A stretch of 64,000 nt of DNA from Sphingobacteriales bacterium 16-39-50. Lineage in GTDB: Bacteria; Bacteroidota; Bacteroidia; Sphingobacteriales; Sphingobacteriaceae. The translations under genes and the position numbers were made by a program. Under the pieces are notes generated by a model. That model saw nothing but the letters and a program-made list of their open reading frames with translations. It had not been told where the DNA came from and did not search any database. The stretch spans positions 1 to 64,000 of the forward strand of contig NCHA01000011.1 in the NCBI GenBank assembly GCA_002257025.1, given 5' to 3'. Below are positions 43,407 to 52,800 of the stretch, in pieces; within the stretch, counting starts at the first letter, position 1; every line of letters starts with the position of its first letter.

Positions 43407-44734
43407 AGATCTTCAATAAAGATCTTTACTGGATTAGAGCAGGATTTTTTTCCCTGCTTCAGAATCTTTCGGGTGTTTTCTTCAGTTTAGGCAGCTTCTA
43501 TATCCTTTTGAGAATATTAGGGCCTAATGACTATGGAGTTTGGGTATTGTTCATGGTAACTACCACAATTATTGAGACCATCCGAGGAGGGCTTCTTCAG
43601 AATGCATTAATCAGGTTCCTTGCTGCCGAAGAAAAAAGTGAGCACCATAAAATTACAGCGGCATCATTCACCATCAGTGGTATTCTAAGCCTCATATGTA
43701 TCCTGCTTATTCTTGGATTTGGTAGTATTCTTTCAGCAATATGGAAGGCTCCCGAACTAACTTTAATTTTCAATACCTATTGTATAACCTTTATCATTTC
43801 TGGTATTCTCACTCAGTTTAACTGTATTCTTCAGGCTAATTTACAATTCAGAAGTATTTTTCTGAGCTCATTTATTATGCAGCTGGCTTTCTTTTCATAT
43901 GTAGCTGTTTGTTATACCTTCAATTTCAGTATCAGCCTCATCAATCTGGTATATGTTCAGATAGGAACAAATCTTATAGCAGCCTTTATTGCATTTTTTC
44001 TCGTCAGGCCTTATTTATCCATTTCATTTAAGATCTATTCTGAATGGATTAAGAAATTATTTAATTATGGAAAATACGCATTCGGAACTTCCGTGAGCGC
44101 CATTCTCTCAGTTACAGTCGACCAGATGATGCTGGGAGCCATTCTTTCCCCTGTTCAGGCCGGGGCATTCAATGTAGCGGTCAGAATCACTAATCTACTC
44201 GACATACCAACCAATGCGGTTGCGGTAATTGTATTTCCTCAAAGTGCAAAGCGAATGGCTACAGAAGGAAAAGAAGGTATTAAGTACCTGTATGAAAAAT
44301 CAGTAGGCACTCTGATTGCACTACTGATTCCGGGCGTAATTTTTCTTTACCTTTTTTCTGATTTTGTGGTCACACTTGTAGCCGGCACAATTTATAAGGA
44401 TACAATTCCTCTGCTTCATATCACCCTGCTCTACTGTCTTTTTACTCCTTATGGAAGACAATTTGGAAACATACTGGACTCCATTGGCAAGACCCGCCTG
44501 ACATTTTTTGTGGTATTGATGGTTACCTCAATAAATATAGGATTGAACTTTATCTTCATCAGTAGATTTGGGGTAATGGGTGCTGCCTATGCCACTTTAG
44601 CGGCCCACATAATCGGCTTTTTCATAGGTCAAAGCATCTTAAAAAAGGAACTGAATGTTAGTATTAAGAACACCTTTATATATGCCTGGCAGTTCTATCC
44701 AGAATTCTTCAGAAAATACCTGAAAGTATCCTGA
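43403..44734 (+). CDS. Polysaccharide flippase (Wzx/MATE-like)
   Basis: A 443-residue protein with about twelve membrane helices and the oligosaccharide flippase fold: IRAGFFSLLQNLSGVFFSLGSFYILLRILGPNDYGVW at the start, VDQMMLGAILSPVQAGAFNVAVRI in the middle. It would flip undecaprenyl-linked repeat units across the inner membrane. Together with the initiating transferase, ligase/polymerase and Wzc-like protein it completes a Wzx/Wzy-type pathway. It is the last gene of the locus. Confidence 0.9.
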   Translation: MKIFNKDLYWIRAGFFSLLQNLSGVFFSLGSFYILLRILGPNDYGVWVLFMVTTTIIETIRGGLLQNALIRFLAAEEKSEHHKITAASFTISGILSLICILLILGFGSILSAIWKAPELTLIFNTYCITFIISGILTQFNCILQANLQFRSIFLSSFIMQLAFFSYVAVCYTFNFSISLINLVYVQIGTNLIAAFIAFFLVRPYLSISFKIYSEWIKKLFNYGKYAFGTSVSAILSVTVDQMMLGAILSPVQAGAFNVAVRITNLLDIPTNAVAVIVFPQSAKRMATEGKEGIKYLYEKSVGTLIALLIPGVIFLYLFSDFVVTLVAGTIYKDTIPLLHITLLYCLFTPYGRQFGNILDSIGKTRLTFFVVLMVTSINIGLNFIFISRFGVMGAAYATLAAHIIGFFIGQSILKKELNVSIKNTFIYAWQFYPEFFRKYLKVS

Positions 44735-44770
44735 AAAAGTATTGGATGCTAAGGCCAAATTGAATTACAG

Positions 44771-44788
44771 ACCCGATAACTGTTGGGT
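44771..44788. repeat. Degenerate copy of the CCCGATA..TATCGGG palindrome
   Basis: ACCCGATAACTGTTGGGT keeps the outer arms ACCC/GGGT while the inner pairs are mismatched. It belongs with 227-240, 28390-28409 and 57972-57989. Confidence 0.4.
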
Positions 44789-44790
44789 TG

Positions 44791-44930
44791 CGAATTTACA
44801 TAGGCGTCATGCTTTAAAATTCGTCAGCCATATCTTTAGCGAAGGCAAAATCGGATTTCCGCTCGTTTAAGCTATTTCGGATTTCAGACTTACGAATTTA
44901 CTTAGCCGTCATGAAAGATAAATTCAGCCA
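44791..44930. repeat. Pair of imperfect ~40-bp direct repeats
   Basis: CGAATTTACATAGGCGTCATG (44791) and CGAATTTACTTAGCCGTCATG (44893) begin two copies that both end AATTC..CAGCCA (44830 and 44930). They are 102 bases apart, in the non-coding stretch. Confidence 0.6.
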
Positions 44931-45315
44931 CTTTTGCAGATTCAACTTTCCACCCGCCCAGGCGATTTCAAGTCCATCCGGCCCAGGATTATTAACTTGT
45001 AGTTAAACCAGGAATCGCTTCAATTTTTCATTCCTCAACCGGCAATCAGACCTGAAAAAATCGCATTCCGGAGAGCATCCAGATTCTTACCCGGTTATCA
45101 TTTCTAAACTGCGGTGATCAGCTCAGCGCCCTTATATATACTGCTCCCCGGCAAACAGATTTAATCAGTTAGAATTACTTACTTGTGAGAGGTACCTGAA
45201 AAGTAGTTGCAAGACTACAGAAAAGCTTGAATCTCAAAAATGAATAGCATGAAGAGGGTTTTTGAACTCCTGAGGCTTTTGAGTCTAAAAAAGGGGTTTT
45301 GCTCGCCTCTTGTTC

Positions 45316-45379
45316 GGCTCTTCTTCGGCTCAAACCCCATTTTTGACCCTTCCAGCCCAATAACAGCCGAAGAAGAGCC
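45316..45379. repeat. Exact 15-bp inverted repeat with 34-base loop
   Basis: GGCTCTTCTTCGGCT (45316-45330) and AGCCGAAGAAGAGCC (45365-45379). The left arm is the second unit of an 11-bp direct repeat (CTCTTsTTCGG). Neither arm is followed by a T-tract, so a terminator is unlikely. Confidence 0.7.
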
Positions 45380-45871
45380 CTACCAGAACCCTGCAAAGAC
45401 CCTTTCAGGATGCAGCTTACCGGATTTACCTTAGGTTGAGGTGCCGATCACCATATACTAAAGATAGGAATACTCTTATCATCCGATCATTCTTATTCAA
45501 AACCAGGTTGTTTTGAGCGGCTTGGCTCGCTTTTTCAGATTACCCATACTATTTAAGGCCTGGTAAAACAAGTCCTTAAAATGCCTTAAAAATGAGTAAT
45601 GAATTCAAACTGAATTACGAAACTATCAACTGCTATCCAGATCAGATTAATACCAATAAAAGGGACTGAAAGATAACAGCGAACAGCGCCCTAATTTTCC
45701 TGAAGAACACCAGACGAAAAAGGATCGAATTGAAGACCGTTCCGGATCATTTCTGCCGGAAAATATGGTAATAAGGAACCCGAAACAAGATGAATATTTT
45801 CGCTTAAGTTAATTTTTGAATTCAAAACTATGATTGAGCTCTGCCAATAATCTGACCTACACTCATTTATT

Positions 45872-46690
45872 TTAATCGGTAAATTTTAGATTTCGGGCAA
45901 TATAGTTGCAACTATTCTCCTTAAACTCGATACTAAATCCAATTGAGCCAAGATGAGCAAGCAGCTCATTAAGGTCATAAACACTCTCTGTAGACTCGAA
46001 CAGTATAATCTCAACTCCAGAAACCAAATCAACATCAAGAGCCTTGATTATTTCATATTCAGCTCCTTCACAATCCATTTTAATCAAATGAATCCGGTCC
46101 AGCCCCAGATTACTTAGCAGATCCGCAATCCCAATAATCTCAATTTCAACGAATTCACTATTTCGGGCTTCCATTTCATACAGACTATGCCCACCAAGAT
46201 TGCTTTTGTTGAGGAAAAGTTTTTCAGACCGAGTCCTCCCTCCGATACCTTTCTGAAATATTTCAATATTCCTGAGTTTACTTAAATTAATATTCTGTTC
46301 AAGCTGCTCAAAATTTTTCAGGAATGGTTCATAAGAATACAGGCTTGATTCAGGATACAATTGCTTCATTCTCAGGGAAAAAAGTCCTGTATTTGCACCA
46401 ATATCTATAATAACCGGCTGATATGCTTTAAGATGGGGATAATCATACGACTTCTCCACAAATATCTCGTTATAGATATAAAGGGTCATAAAGTCCTTCA
46501 CGATAAAACTTCCGCCCTCTTTCAGCTTGAGACAAATTGGGCTTTTATAAATCGAAGGGAAAAACTTTAGAATTAGTGTTAACCAATATTTCCATGAAGA
46601 ATGAAGTATTTGATTATGTTTTCTATAGTTTCGAATTGTAAAAATTTGCTGAAGAGTCCAGTTTAATCGCCAGTATTTTAACATTATCAT
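45872..46690 (-). CDS. FkbM-family methyltransferase
   Basis: A 272-residue class I methyltransferase: motif I QPVIIDIGANTGLFSL, then SSLYSYEPFLKNFEQL, and the FkbM-type IHLIKMDCEGAEYEIIKAL. FkbM proteins O-methylate sugars or polyketides. It lies between the polysaccharide locus and the adhesin system but in the opposite direction to the former, 37 bases downstream of the OmpA-family gene's end and following it on the minus strand, so it might be read through from that operon. A role in methylating surface glycans is inferred. Confidence 0.86.
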   Translation of the reverse strand: MIMLKYWRLNWTLQQIFTIRNYRKHNQILHSSWKYWLTLILKFFPSIYKSPICLKLKEGGSFIVKDFMTLYIYNEIFVEKSYDYPHLKAYQPVIIDIGANTGLFSLRMKQLYPESSLYSYEPFLKNFEQLEQNINLSKLRNIEIFQKGIGGRTRSEKLFLNKSNLGGHSLYEMEARNSEFVEIEIIGIADLLSNLGLDRIHLIKMDCEGAEYEIIKALDVDLVSGVEIILFESTESVYDLNELLAHLGSIGFSIEFKENSCNYIARNLKFTD

Positions 46691-46727
46691 TAGATTAACT
46701 CAAAATGGCTTTGGAATGATTACACAA

Positions 46728-48830
46728 TCAATCATTACAATTCAATTGGGTAATATTAACATCATTTAATATAACCTCAAATTCTGTTCTTCTGTTCATC
46801 TGCTGCTCAGTTTCAGGGCAATTAACACCCTCCACACATGAATTTACCAGCCTGCTTTTACCGTAGTACTTTACTTCTATACGTCTTCCATCTATCCCCT
46901 TTGAAATCAAATAAGAACGTGCGGCTTCCCCCCTTCTCAATGATAGCTGTCTGTTATAGTTATCAGTAGCTCTGCTATCAGTATGACTTGCAGAAATAAT
47001 ACTGATTTCAGGATTTTTCTGCATAATCACCGCAATCCTATCAAGTGTTGGGATTGCATCAGGACGGATTTCTGCCTGATCGAGATCATAATAAATATTA
47101 TCCATACTGAATGTTTTCTTTAATGTCTCACAGTTGTCGCTTACCCATTGCTGCATGTTCTCAGCCCTGTTCAATTTAACAATGACGTTAATGGTTGAGT
47201 CTGCAGTAATACCAACCGTACTCAGGAAGCTTTGACGGCTTACATAAGACATTCTGCTACCGCTTAATTCATAATCAGTTTCTTTTGAAAGTACTCTGGT
47301 GAATTCACCATTAAAATTTGCCACAAGAGTATCTGTCAGTCCGTTGTTACGCAAAATCACCCTGGTACCGGGAATCGGAACATTTGTTCCTGCATCAATC
47401 ACTTTACCTTTCAGAGTTACTGTATATTCCATACGGGTAAATTGATAGATATCATCATTACCTCTTCTGTTTGAACTAAAATATCCGCTTTTTGCAGGCC
47501 CATCCATAATGAAGCCAAAATCATCCGAAGAAGAGTTAATATCAATTCCAATATTTTTGGGACTTCCTACTGCTTTAAGATCTTTCAATACTACTTCAAA
47601 AATATCCAGTCCGCCTAGCCCCGGATGTCCTGTTGAAGAAAAGTAAAGCTTACCGTCTTTATGAAGAAATGGAAATTGTTCATTGCCTTCAGTGTTTATT
47701 TTAGGGCCTAAATTGGTTGGTCTCCCCCATTTCTTTCCATCCCCTGTACGTACACAATAATAAAGATCAGTACCTCCAAACCCTCTTGGCATATCAGAAG
47801 CGAAGATCAATATTCTTCCGTCCTGCGAAACGGTTGGATGGCCTGTAGAATATTCGTTATTGTTATATGGAAAGGGTGTGATTTTATTCCATCCTGGTCC
47901 TGAAGCTGTATAAAGCTTTAATTTATTAACTCCATTATTGCTTTTTGCAGCCTTTCCTCCCACATAATTATTCCTTGTAAACAAGAGGGTCCCTTCAGGC
48001 AATAGAACTGATGGACCTTCATGGAAGCTGCTCTTAACCTTCCCTCTTAATAAATAAGGTTCAGATTCCTCTTCATCCGTCTGGATTTTGTTTGAAGCGA
48101 ATAAAGATAATATAGATCGCTCTGTGCCCGAATTATTAGAAGCAATATATTTAGATGGTTTAGACTCCTTAACTAATTTTCCTGTACTATCAGGATTAGC
48201 CTCTGTAATATCTTCCAGCTTATCAACAATATACAAATCTGAATAAGAAGTTCGATCCCACTGAAATACAAATCTGGTTTTTTGAGAGCGATTACTGACG
48301 AAGATCAAACCATCTTTGTAGTACATTGGTGAGTATTCAGAAGCATCGGTGTTGATACTTGAATAAGTTACCCTGTATTCACCGGCATTACGTGAAAAAG
48401 AATTGAAGTTTGTCCTGGAGAATGCATCTGCCCGGCGATCACCAGGCTTCATACTTAAAAACTTACGGTACCATTGTTCTGATTGCTCATACTTCTCCTT
48501 ATTAGCCAATGCTTCGGCATAATACAGAGCCCACTCAGGCTTAATATTTTTAAGTTTACAAAGTTCTCCATACCAACGCACTGCTTCATCGTAATCCTTA
48601 ATGTTTCGGTTACTTCCCGCCATCATCTCCTGAGCCGAAACATTTTCAGGATCTTTCTCTAAAACCCTTTTAAGTTCTCTTATGGCATCAGTAAAACGCA
48701 GGGATTGATATTCAGTCAGGGCTTTTCTTAACAATGGACTGTTATCAATCTGCTGTGCTTCTGCAAAAGGAATACTTATACACATCAGAACTGATAAAAA
48801 TACTATTGTTAATGGTTTCCTCAATTGCAT
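46728..48830 (-). CDS. OmpA-family protein with TPR and beta-propeller-like repeats
   Basis: A 700-residue exported protein (signal peptide to about residue 25). In order: tetratricopeptide repeats (about 30-140), PD40-type beta-propeller repeats (about 150-470, with several YSTGHPTVSQDGRILIFAS-like blades), a carboxypeptidase-regulatory-like domain (about 478-560) and an OmpA C-terminal peptidoglycan-binding domain (DNIYYDLDQAEIRPDA, SHTDSRATDNYNRQLSLRR). This layout matches PorE-like partners found next to type IX secretion adhesins. Third gene of the adhesin unit, 17 bases after the PorP/SprF gene. Confidence 0.9.
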   Translation of the reverse strand: MQLRKPLTIVFLSVLMCISIPFAEAQQIDNSPLLRKALTEYQSLRFTDAIRELKRVLEKDPENVSAQEMMAGSNRNIKDYDEAVRWYGELCKLKNIKPEWALYYAEALANKEKYEQSEQWYRKFLSMKPGDRRADAFSRTNFNSFSRNAGEYRVTYSSINTDASEYSPMYYKDGLIFVSNRSQKTRFVFQWDRTSYSDLYIVDKLEDITEANPDSTGKLVKESKPSKYIASNNSGTERSILSLFASNKIQTDEEESEPYLLRGKVKSSFHEGPSVLLPEGTLLFTRNNYVGGKAAKSNNGVNKLKLYTASGPGWNKITPFPYNNNEYSTGHPTVSQDGRILIFASDMPRGFGGTDLYYCVRTGDGKKWGRPTNLGPKINTEGNEQFPFLHKDGKLYFSSTGHPGLGGLDIFEVVLKDLKAVGSPKNIGIDINSSSDDFGFIMDGPAKSGYFSSNRRGNDDIYQFTRMEYTVTLKGKVIDAGTNVPIPGTRVILRNNGLTDTLVANFNGEFTRVLSKETDYELSGSRMSYVSRQSFLSTVGITADSTINVIVKLNRAENMQQWVSDNCETLKKTFSMDNIYYDLDQAEIRPDAIPTLDRIAVIMQKNPEISIISASHTDSRATDNYNRQLSLRRGEAARSYLISKGIDGRRIEVKYYGKSRLVNSCVEGVNCPETEQQMNRRTEFEVILNDVNITQLNCND

Positions 48831-48847
48831 AGCTTAATTCCTGCTTA

Positions 48848-49789
48848 TTAAAAATATCTGGGTGATAGTATTCTGTCGCGGTCAAATGAAAATTCATACC
48901 TCAACATAAACTCATGACTACCCGAATTATATGTTCTTAAACTTGTAATACTTTTATCGTAGGCATACCCTATACTTACTCTCGGACTGACCTTTATTTC
49001 CATCATTGCCGAAATGTCTGCGCTTGTACGATATTCAGCACCAATTGCGAGTACTTCTTTTATCCAAAGTGTGGCATTTAAATCTCCCTGAATGGGAGCA
49101 CCTCTTACACCTTTAACAAGTACCGAAGTCTTGAGATTAAAATCAAAACCCAACGGAAAAACATAGCCTGTTGCAAGGTAAGCATGTGCAGATTGTCTTG
49201 CAGTAATATCCCCAACACTAATGGTATCATTATTCAACCTGTTTCTAACGAAATCCTGAACTGAAAATCCTGCATAGAAACGGCTATTCCGGTAGTAAAC
49301 ACCCGAACCGAAATTATACAGGGTTTTATTGATATCGGCTGCAAATGCCATGTCAGGTACCGGACCGGAAGGATCAAGATTAACACCCGAATATCCTGCA
49401 AAATAATTGTTCATACTTCCCTGTAACCCAAATGAAAGGCTTCCGTCATTAATCGGAATACGAAAAGCACCACATAGCGCAATTCCTGTCGTCTTCGTAA
49501 TACCAACTTTATCACTCATTAATTGTATACCCAAACCCAAACGTTCCTTTGCAAAAGGTGCATCCATAGTAAATGTTCCGGTCTGAGGAGCTCCTTCAAT
49601 ACCAACCCATTGATTTCTGTACAGTGCCGTAGCCGCTGCCACGTTCCTGCTTCCTGCATAAGCGGGGTTGAATGCCAGGGTATTGAACATGTATTGCGAA
49701 AACAATGCGTTTTGCTGCGCAAATAATTCAGTGCCCTGTAAGAGTACAACTAAAATAACAATTATACCCTTTAATATTTTATGTATCAT
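48848..49789 (-). CDS. PorP/SprF family type IX secretion membrane protein
   Basis: A 313-residue outer-membrane beta-barrel protein; start MIHKILKGI chosen for its clean signal peptide, over one six codons upstream. It has the family hallmarks QQNALFSQYMFNTLAFNPAYAGSRN, LYRNQWVGIEGAPQTGTFTMDAP and the late VSIGYAYDKSI with SGSHEFMLRYEF. SprF-type proteins are required for secretion or surface attachment of adhesins with type-B C-terminal domains. The giant adhesin gene directly precedes it (22 bases from its stop codon to this start). Confidence 0.93.
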   Translation of the reverse strand: MIHKILKGIIVILVVLLQGTELFAQQNALFSQYMFNTLAFNPAYAGSRNVAAATALYRNQWVGIEGAPQTGTFTMDAPFAKERLGLGIQLMSDKVGITKTTGIALCGAFRIPINDGSLSFGLQGSMNNYFAGYSGVNLDPSGPVPDMAFAADINKTLYNFGSGVYYRNSRFYAGFSVQDFVRNRLNNDTISVGDITARQSAHAYLATGYVFPLGFDFNLKTSVLVKGVRGAPIQGDLNATLWIKEVLAIGAEYRTSADISAMMEIKVSPRVSIGYAYDKSITSLRTYNSGSHEFMLRYEFSFDRDRILSPRYF

Positions 49790-49811
49790 TACCGCTCGTA
49801 TTCTCATTTAA

Positions 49812-52800
49812 TTATCTGTTCACGGTAATAAAGCCGGTATATTTATCCTTTTTATCAATTATTATGATGTAATAGTAAGTTCCATCAGGTATATCCCTGC
49901 CCAGGAAAAACCCTTCAGTAACCTCTCCTCCCCAATCATTCTTATAATCCTCAGATTTATAGACACGGTTACCCCATCTGTTGTACATTTCGAGGGATAC
50001 CTGTTTGCCATCCGCATTCTGTATAATAAATTTATCATTTGTTCCATCTCCATTGGGTGAAAAACCGGCAGGCACATAAGAAGGGAGTAAGTCCAGTTTA
50101 ACTACTGTAGGTTCCGATAAACTTACATCACTTGACTGATTAGGATCAGGCCTCAAGCCATTTGTGGAAACATCATTTACCTTAAATCCATTGATCTGAG
50201 ATTCTCCTTCTGCAGCAGCTGTATTAGAAAATACTCCTCCTGCAATCCCTAACTTAACATTTAAATCTAACTCGATTTTAGCCTCTTCTGCACCATTAAG
50301 CTTACTTGAACTTAACAGAAGTTCTGTATCACTAATCCCTGTAAAGGCATTATTTGCACGAAGGTTCCCTGTGGCACTTATTGATTTCACTTTAACTTCA
50401 GCTCCACTAAAGGCGAGAGCAAGATTATCTTTCACACTTACCTTATTCAGACCATTTGTGCCATAATTCACTACCGTGAATATGAATTTGAGATCATAAG
50501 TTCCGTTGAGATTAGCTTTTGTGGAAGCCAGATGCTTCGCCAGACCGATTTTTGCACCGGGATCGACAGGCTGAGTTATGGTAATTATTACCTGAGCATT
50601 GTTTACTGCAAAACTGGTACCATCAGAAGCATTCCACAAAAATGTAGTAGTACCTTTCCAGTTCAATGGTGGCTCATAGGTTACCAAATTAGGGGTAGTG
50701 ATAAGTTCCTGACCTGCAACAGCTGGAACTCCATTAACTCTAAGTATTCCTTGCGAAGGCAGAGTAACCCATTTGACAGTAGCCATTGTATCGGTATCGG
50801 AAAACTTTGAAGAGAAATCAACTCTTTTCATCACTATAAGTGAAGAATTATTGCTTGTATAAGTTACATTCGAAAGTACTGGCGGAATATTTACATACGA
50901 AATAGTAATACTAACAGTAGCCACATTGCTATCAGTAAAACCATCATTTGCCTTGTAAGTAAAACTATCACTTGTTGATGAAGTACCATCATGCAAATAG
51001 ACAAATGAACCATTTGAGTTAATTACTACAGAACCATGCTGTGGTTCTGAAACTTTAATTGCAGTTAAGGGGTGCCCATCAGAATCTGTATCATTGGCTA
51101 GCAAACCTGGTAATGCAACAGTCAATGTGCCCCCCCGGGTTGTGGAATAAGAATCTGCTACCGCTAATGGTGGGACACCTGGTTCAACAACAGAAAAGTT
51201 AACATTTTTATCAGTTAATGCATAACCTAATGGGCAGGAGGCATTGTACTTAAAGCTTATTATTCCTTTGAAATCGAGTCCAGGACTAAAGGTTAATTTA
51301 GGAATATCTGAGGCATTAATTTCCTGCCCAACCCTTACATTAACTCCATCCAGTTTGAGAATACCACTTAAGGGAAGTGTTACAATCTTAATTTTTTGCA
51401 GATCGTGAATCAAATCAATAAATTTCTCCTTAAAGTCAGTAGAAGAAAAAGTATAAGTCTGATTCTTGAATATTATTTTATTAATGTCAGCAATAACAGG
51501 AGCAGTTCCGGGCAAAACAACAGGAAGGTTTACAGTTACAACATTTCCATCGATTTTACCATCGTTTAATTTGTATGTAAAACTATCTGAATCATTTGTC
51601 CCACCACCATGAACATAAGTAAATGAGCCATTACTATTAAAAGTTAACACACCGTGCACAGGATCACTTAATTTAATTGCAGTAATTACATCCCCATCAG
51701 CATCTGAATCATTAGATAAAACTCCGGGAGCAGAAACTGTTAAAGTAGAGCCCTTTGTTAATCCATACAAATCACCAACTGCAACCGGAGCTTGATTTGG
51801 ACGAACAATGTTCAAGGTTACGGTAACCGTGTTTCCATCAACTTTGCCATCGTTCGCTTTATAGGTAAAACTATCACTTGTAGCTGAACCACCTGTATTC
51901 AAATAAGTAAAGGAACCGTTACTATTTAATGTAAGTGTTCCGTGAGCCGGGCTACTTACCCTAATAGCTGTAAGAGGATCACTATTCAGGTCTGTATCAT
52001 TATTCAAAACCCCTGGTGCAGCTATCGATGTTGTGCTATTATACGCAACAGTGTATGTATCATTTTGTGCAATTGGGGCATTATTAGTTGAACTTATTGT
52101 AATATTTACATTTACTGTATTACCATCATTAGTACCATCATTCGCTTTATAAGTAAAGCTATCAAAGAATGTGTTTGTGCCATTGTGCACGTAGGTAAAT
52201 GAACCGTTACTGTTTAGTGTCAAGGTCCCATTTGCAGGGCCGAGTACCAATAAAGCAGTAAGGGCACTATTCTCAGCATCGGTGTCATTAATCAAAACGC
52301 CGGGAGCCGTCTGGGTAAGTGTGCCACCCCTTGCAACAGTATAACTATCTGTAACAGCTACAGGTGGAGTATTACCAGGGCTAACGGTAATAACTTTAGT
52401 TGCAGTGCCAGAACAAGCCCCGGAGCTAAGGGTATAACTAATCGTTGCCGTACCTATTGCAACACCCGTTACAATTCCAGTAGAATTCACAGTTGCAACT
52501 GATGTATTTGAACTACTCCAGGTACCTCCTGGTGTAGTACTTTCCAGAGTTAAAGTAGCACCAATATTTACTGTTGATGCCCCAGTAATTGCGGCAACTG
52601 TCGGTGTTACATTAACCGCAGTAACTGCAAAAGTCTGTGGCAGACTAGGACATGCATTAGGTCCGGTTGCAACTACACTCCATGTTCCTATAGTTGCATT
52701 ACTCGCATAGTCTACAGTAATCGAATTGGTTCCACCACCACTGGCAATTGTCGCCCCTGTTCCGCTATAAGTCCAGTTATAAGTTGTGTTTGCCACAGCG

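Larger units (their letters stand above)
44735..45871. other. 1.1-kb non-coding stretch after the polysaccharide locus
   Basis: No convincing gene: the open frames here are short, opposite and overlapping (about 45175-45434) and show no family resemblance. It holds a degenerate CCCGATA palindrome (44771-44788), an imperfect direct repeat (44791-44830 and 44893-44930), and an exact 15-bp inverted repeat (45316-45330 and 45365-45379). Base composition looks richer in G and C than the adjacent coding sequence. A structured RNA or the remnant of old genes is possible. Confidence 0.6.

Noticed and set aside
45175-45434. Two opposite-strand open frames of 64 and 73 codons
   Set aside because: They overlap each other around the 15-bp inverted repeat, show no family resemblance and have an unusual composition; more likely non-coding.
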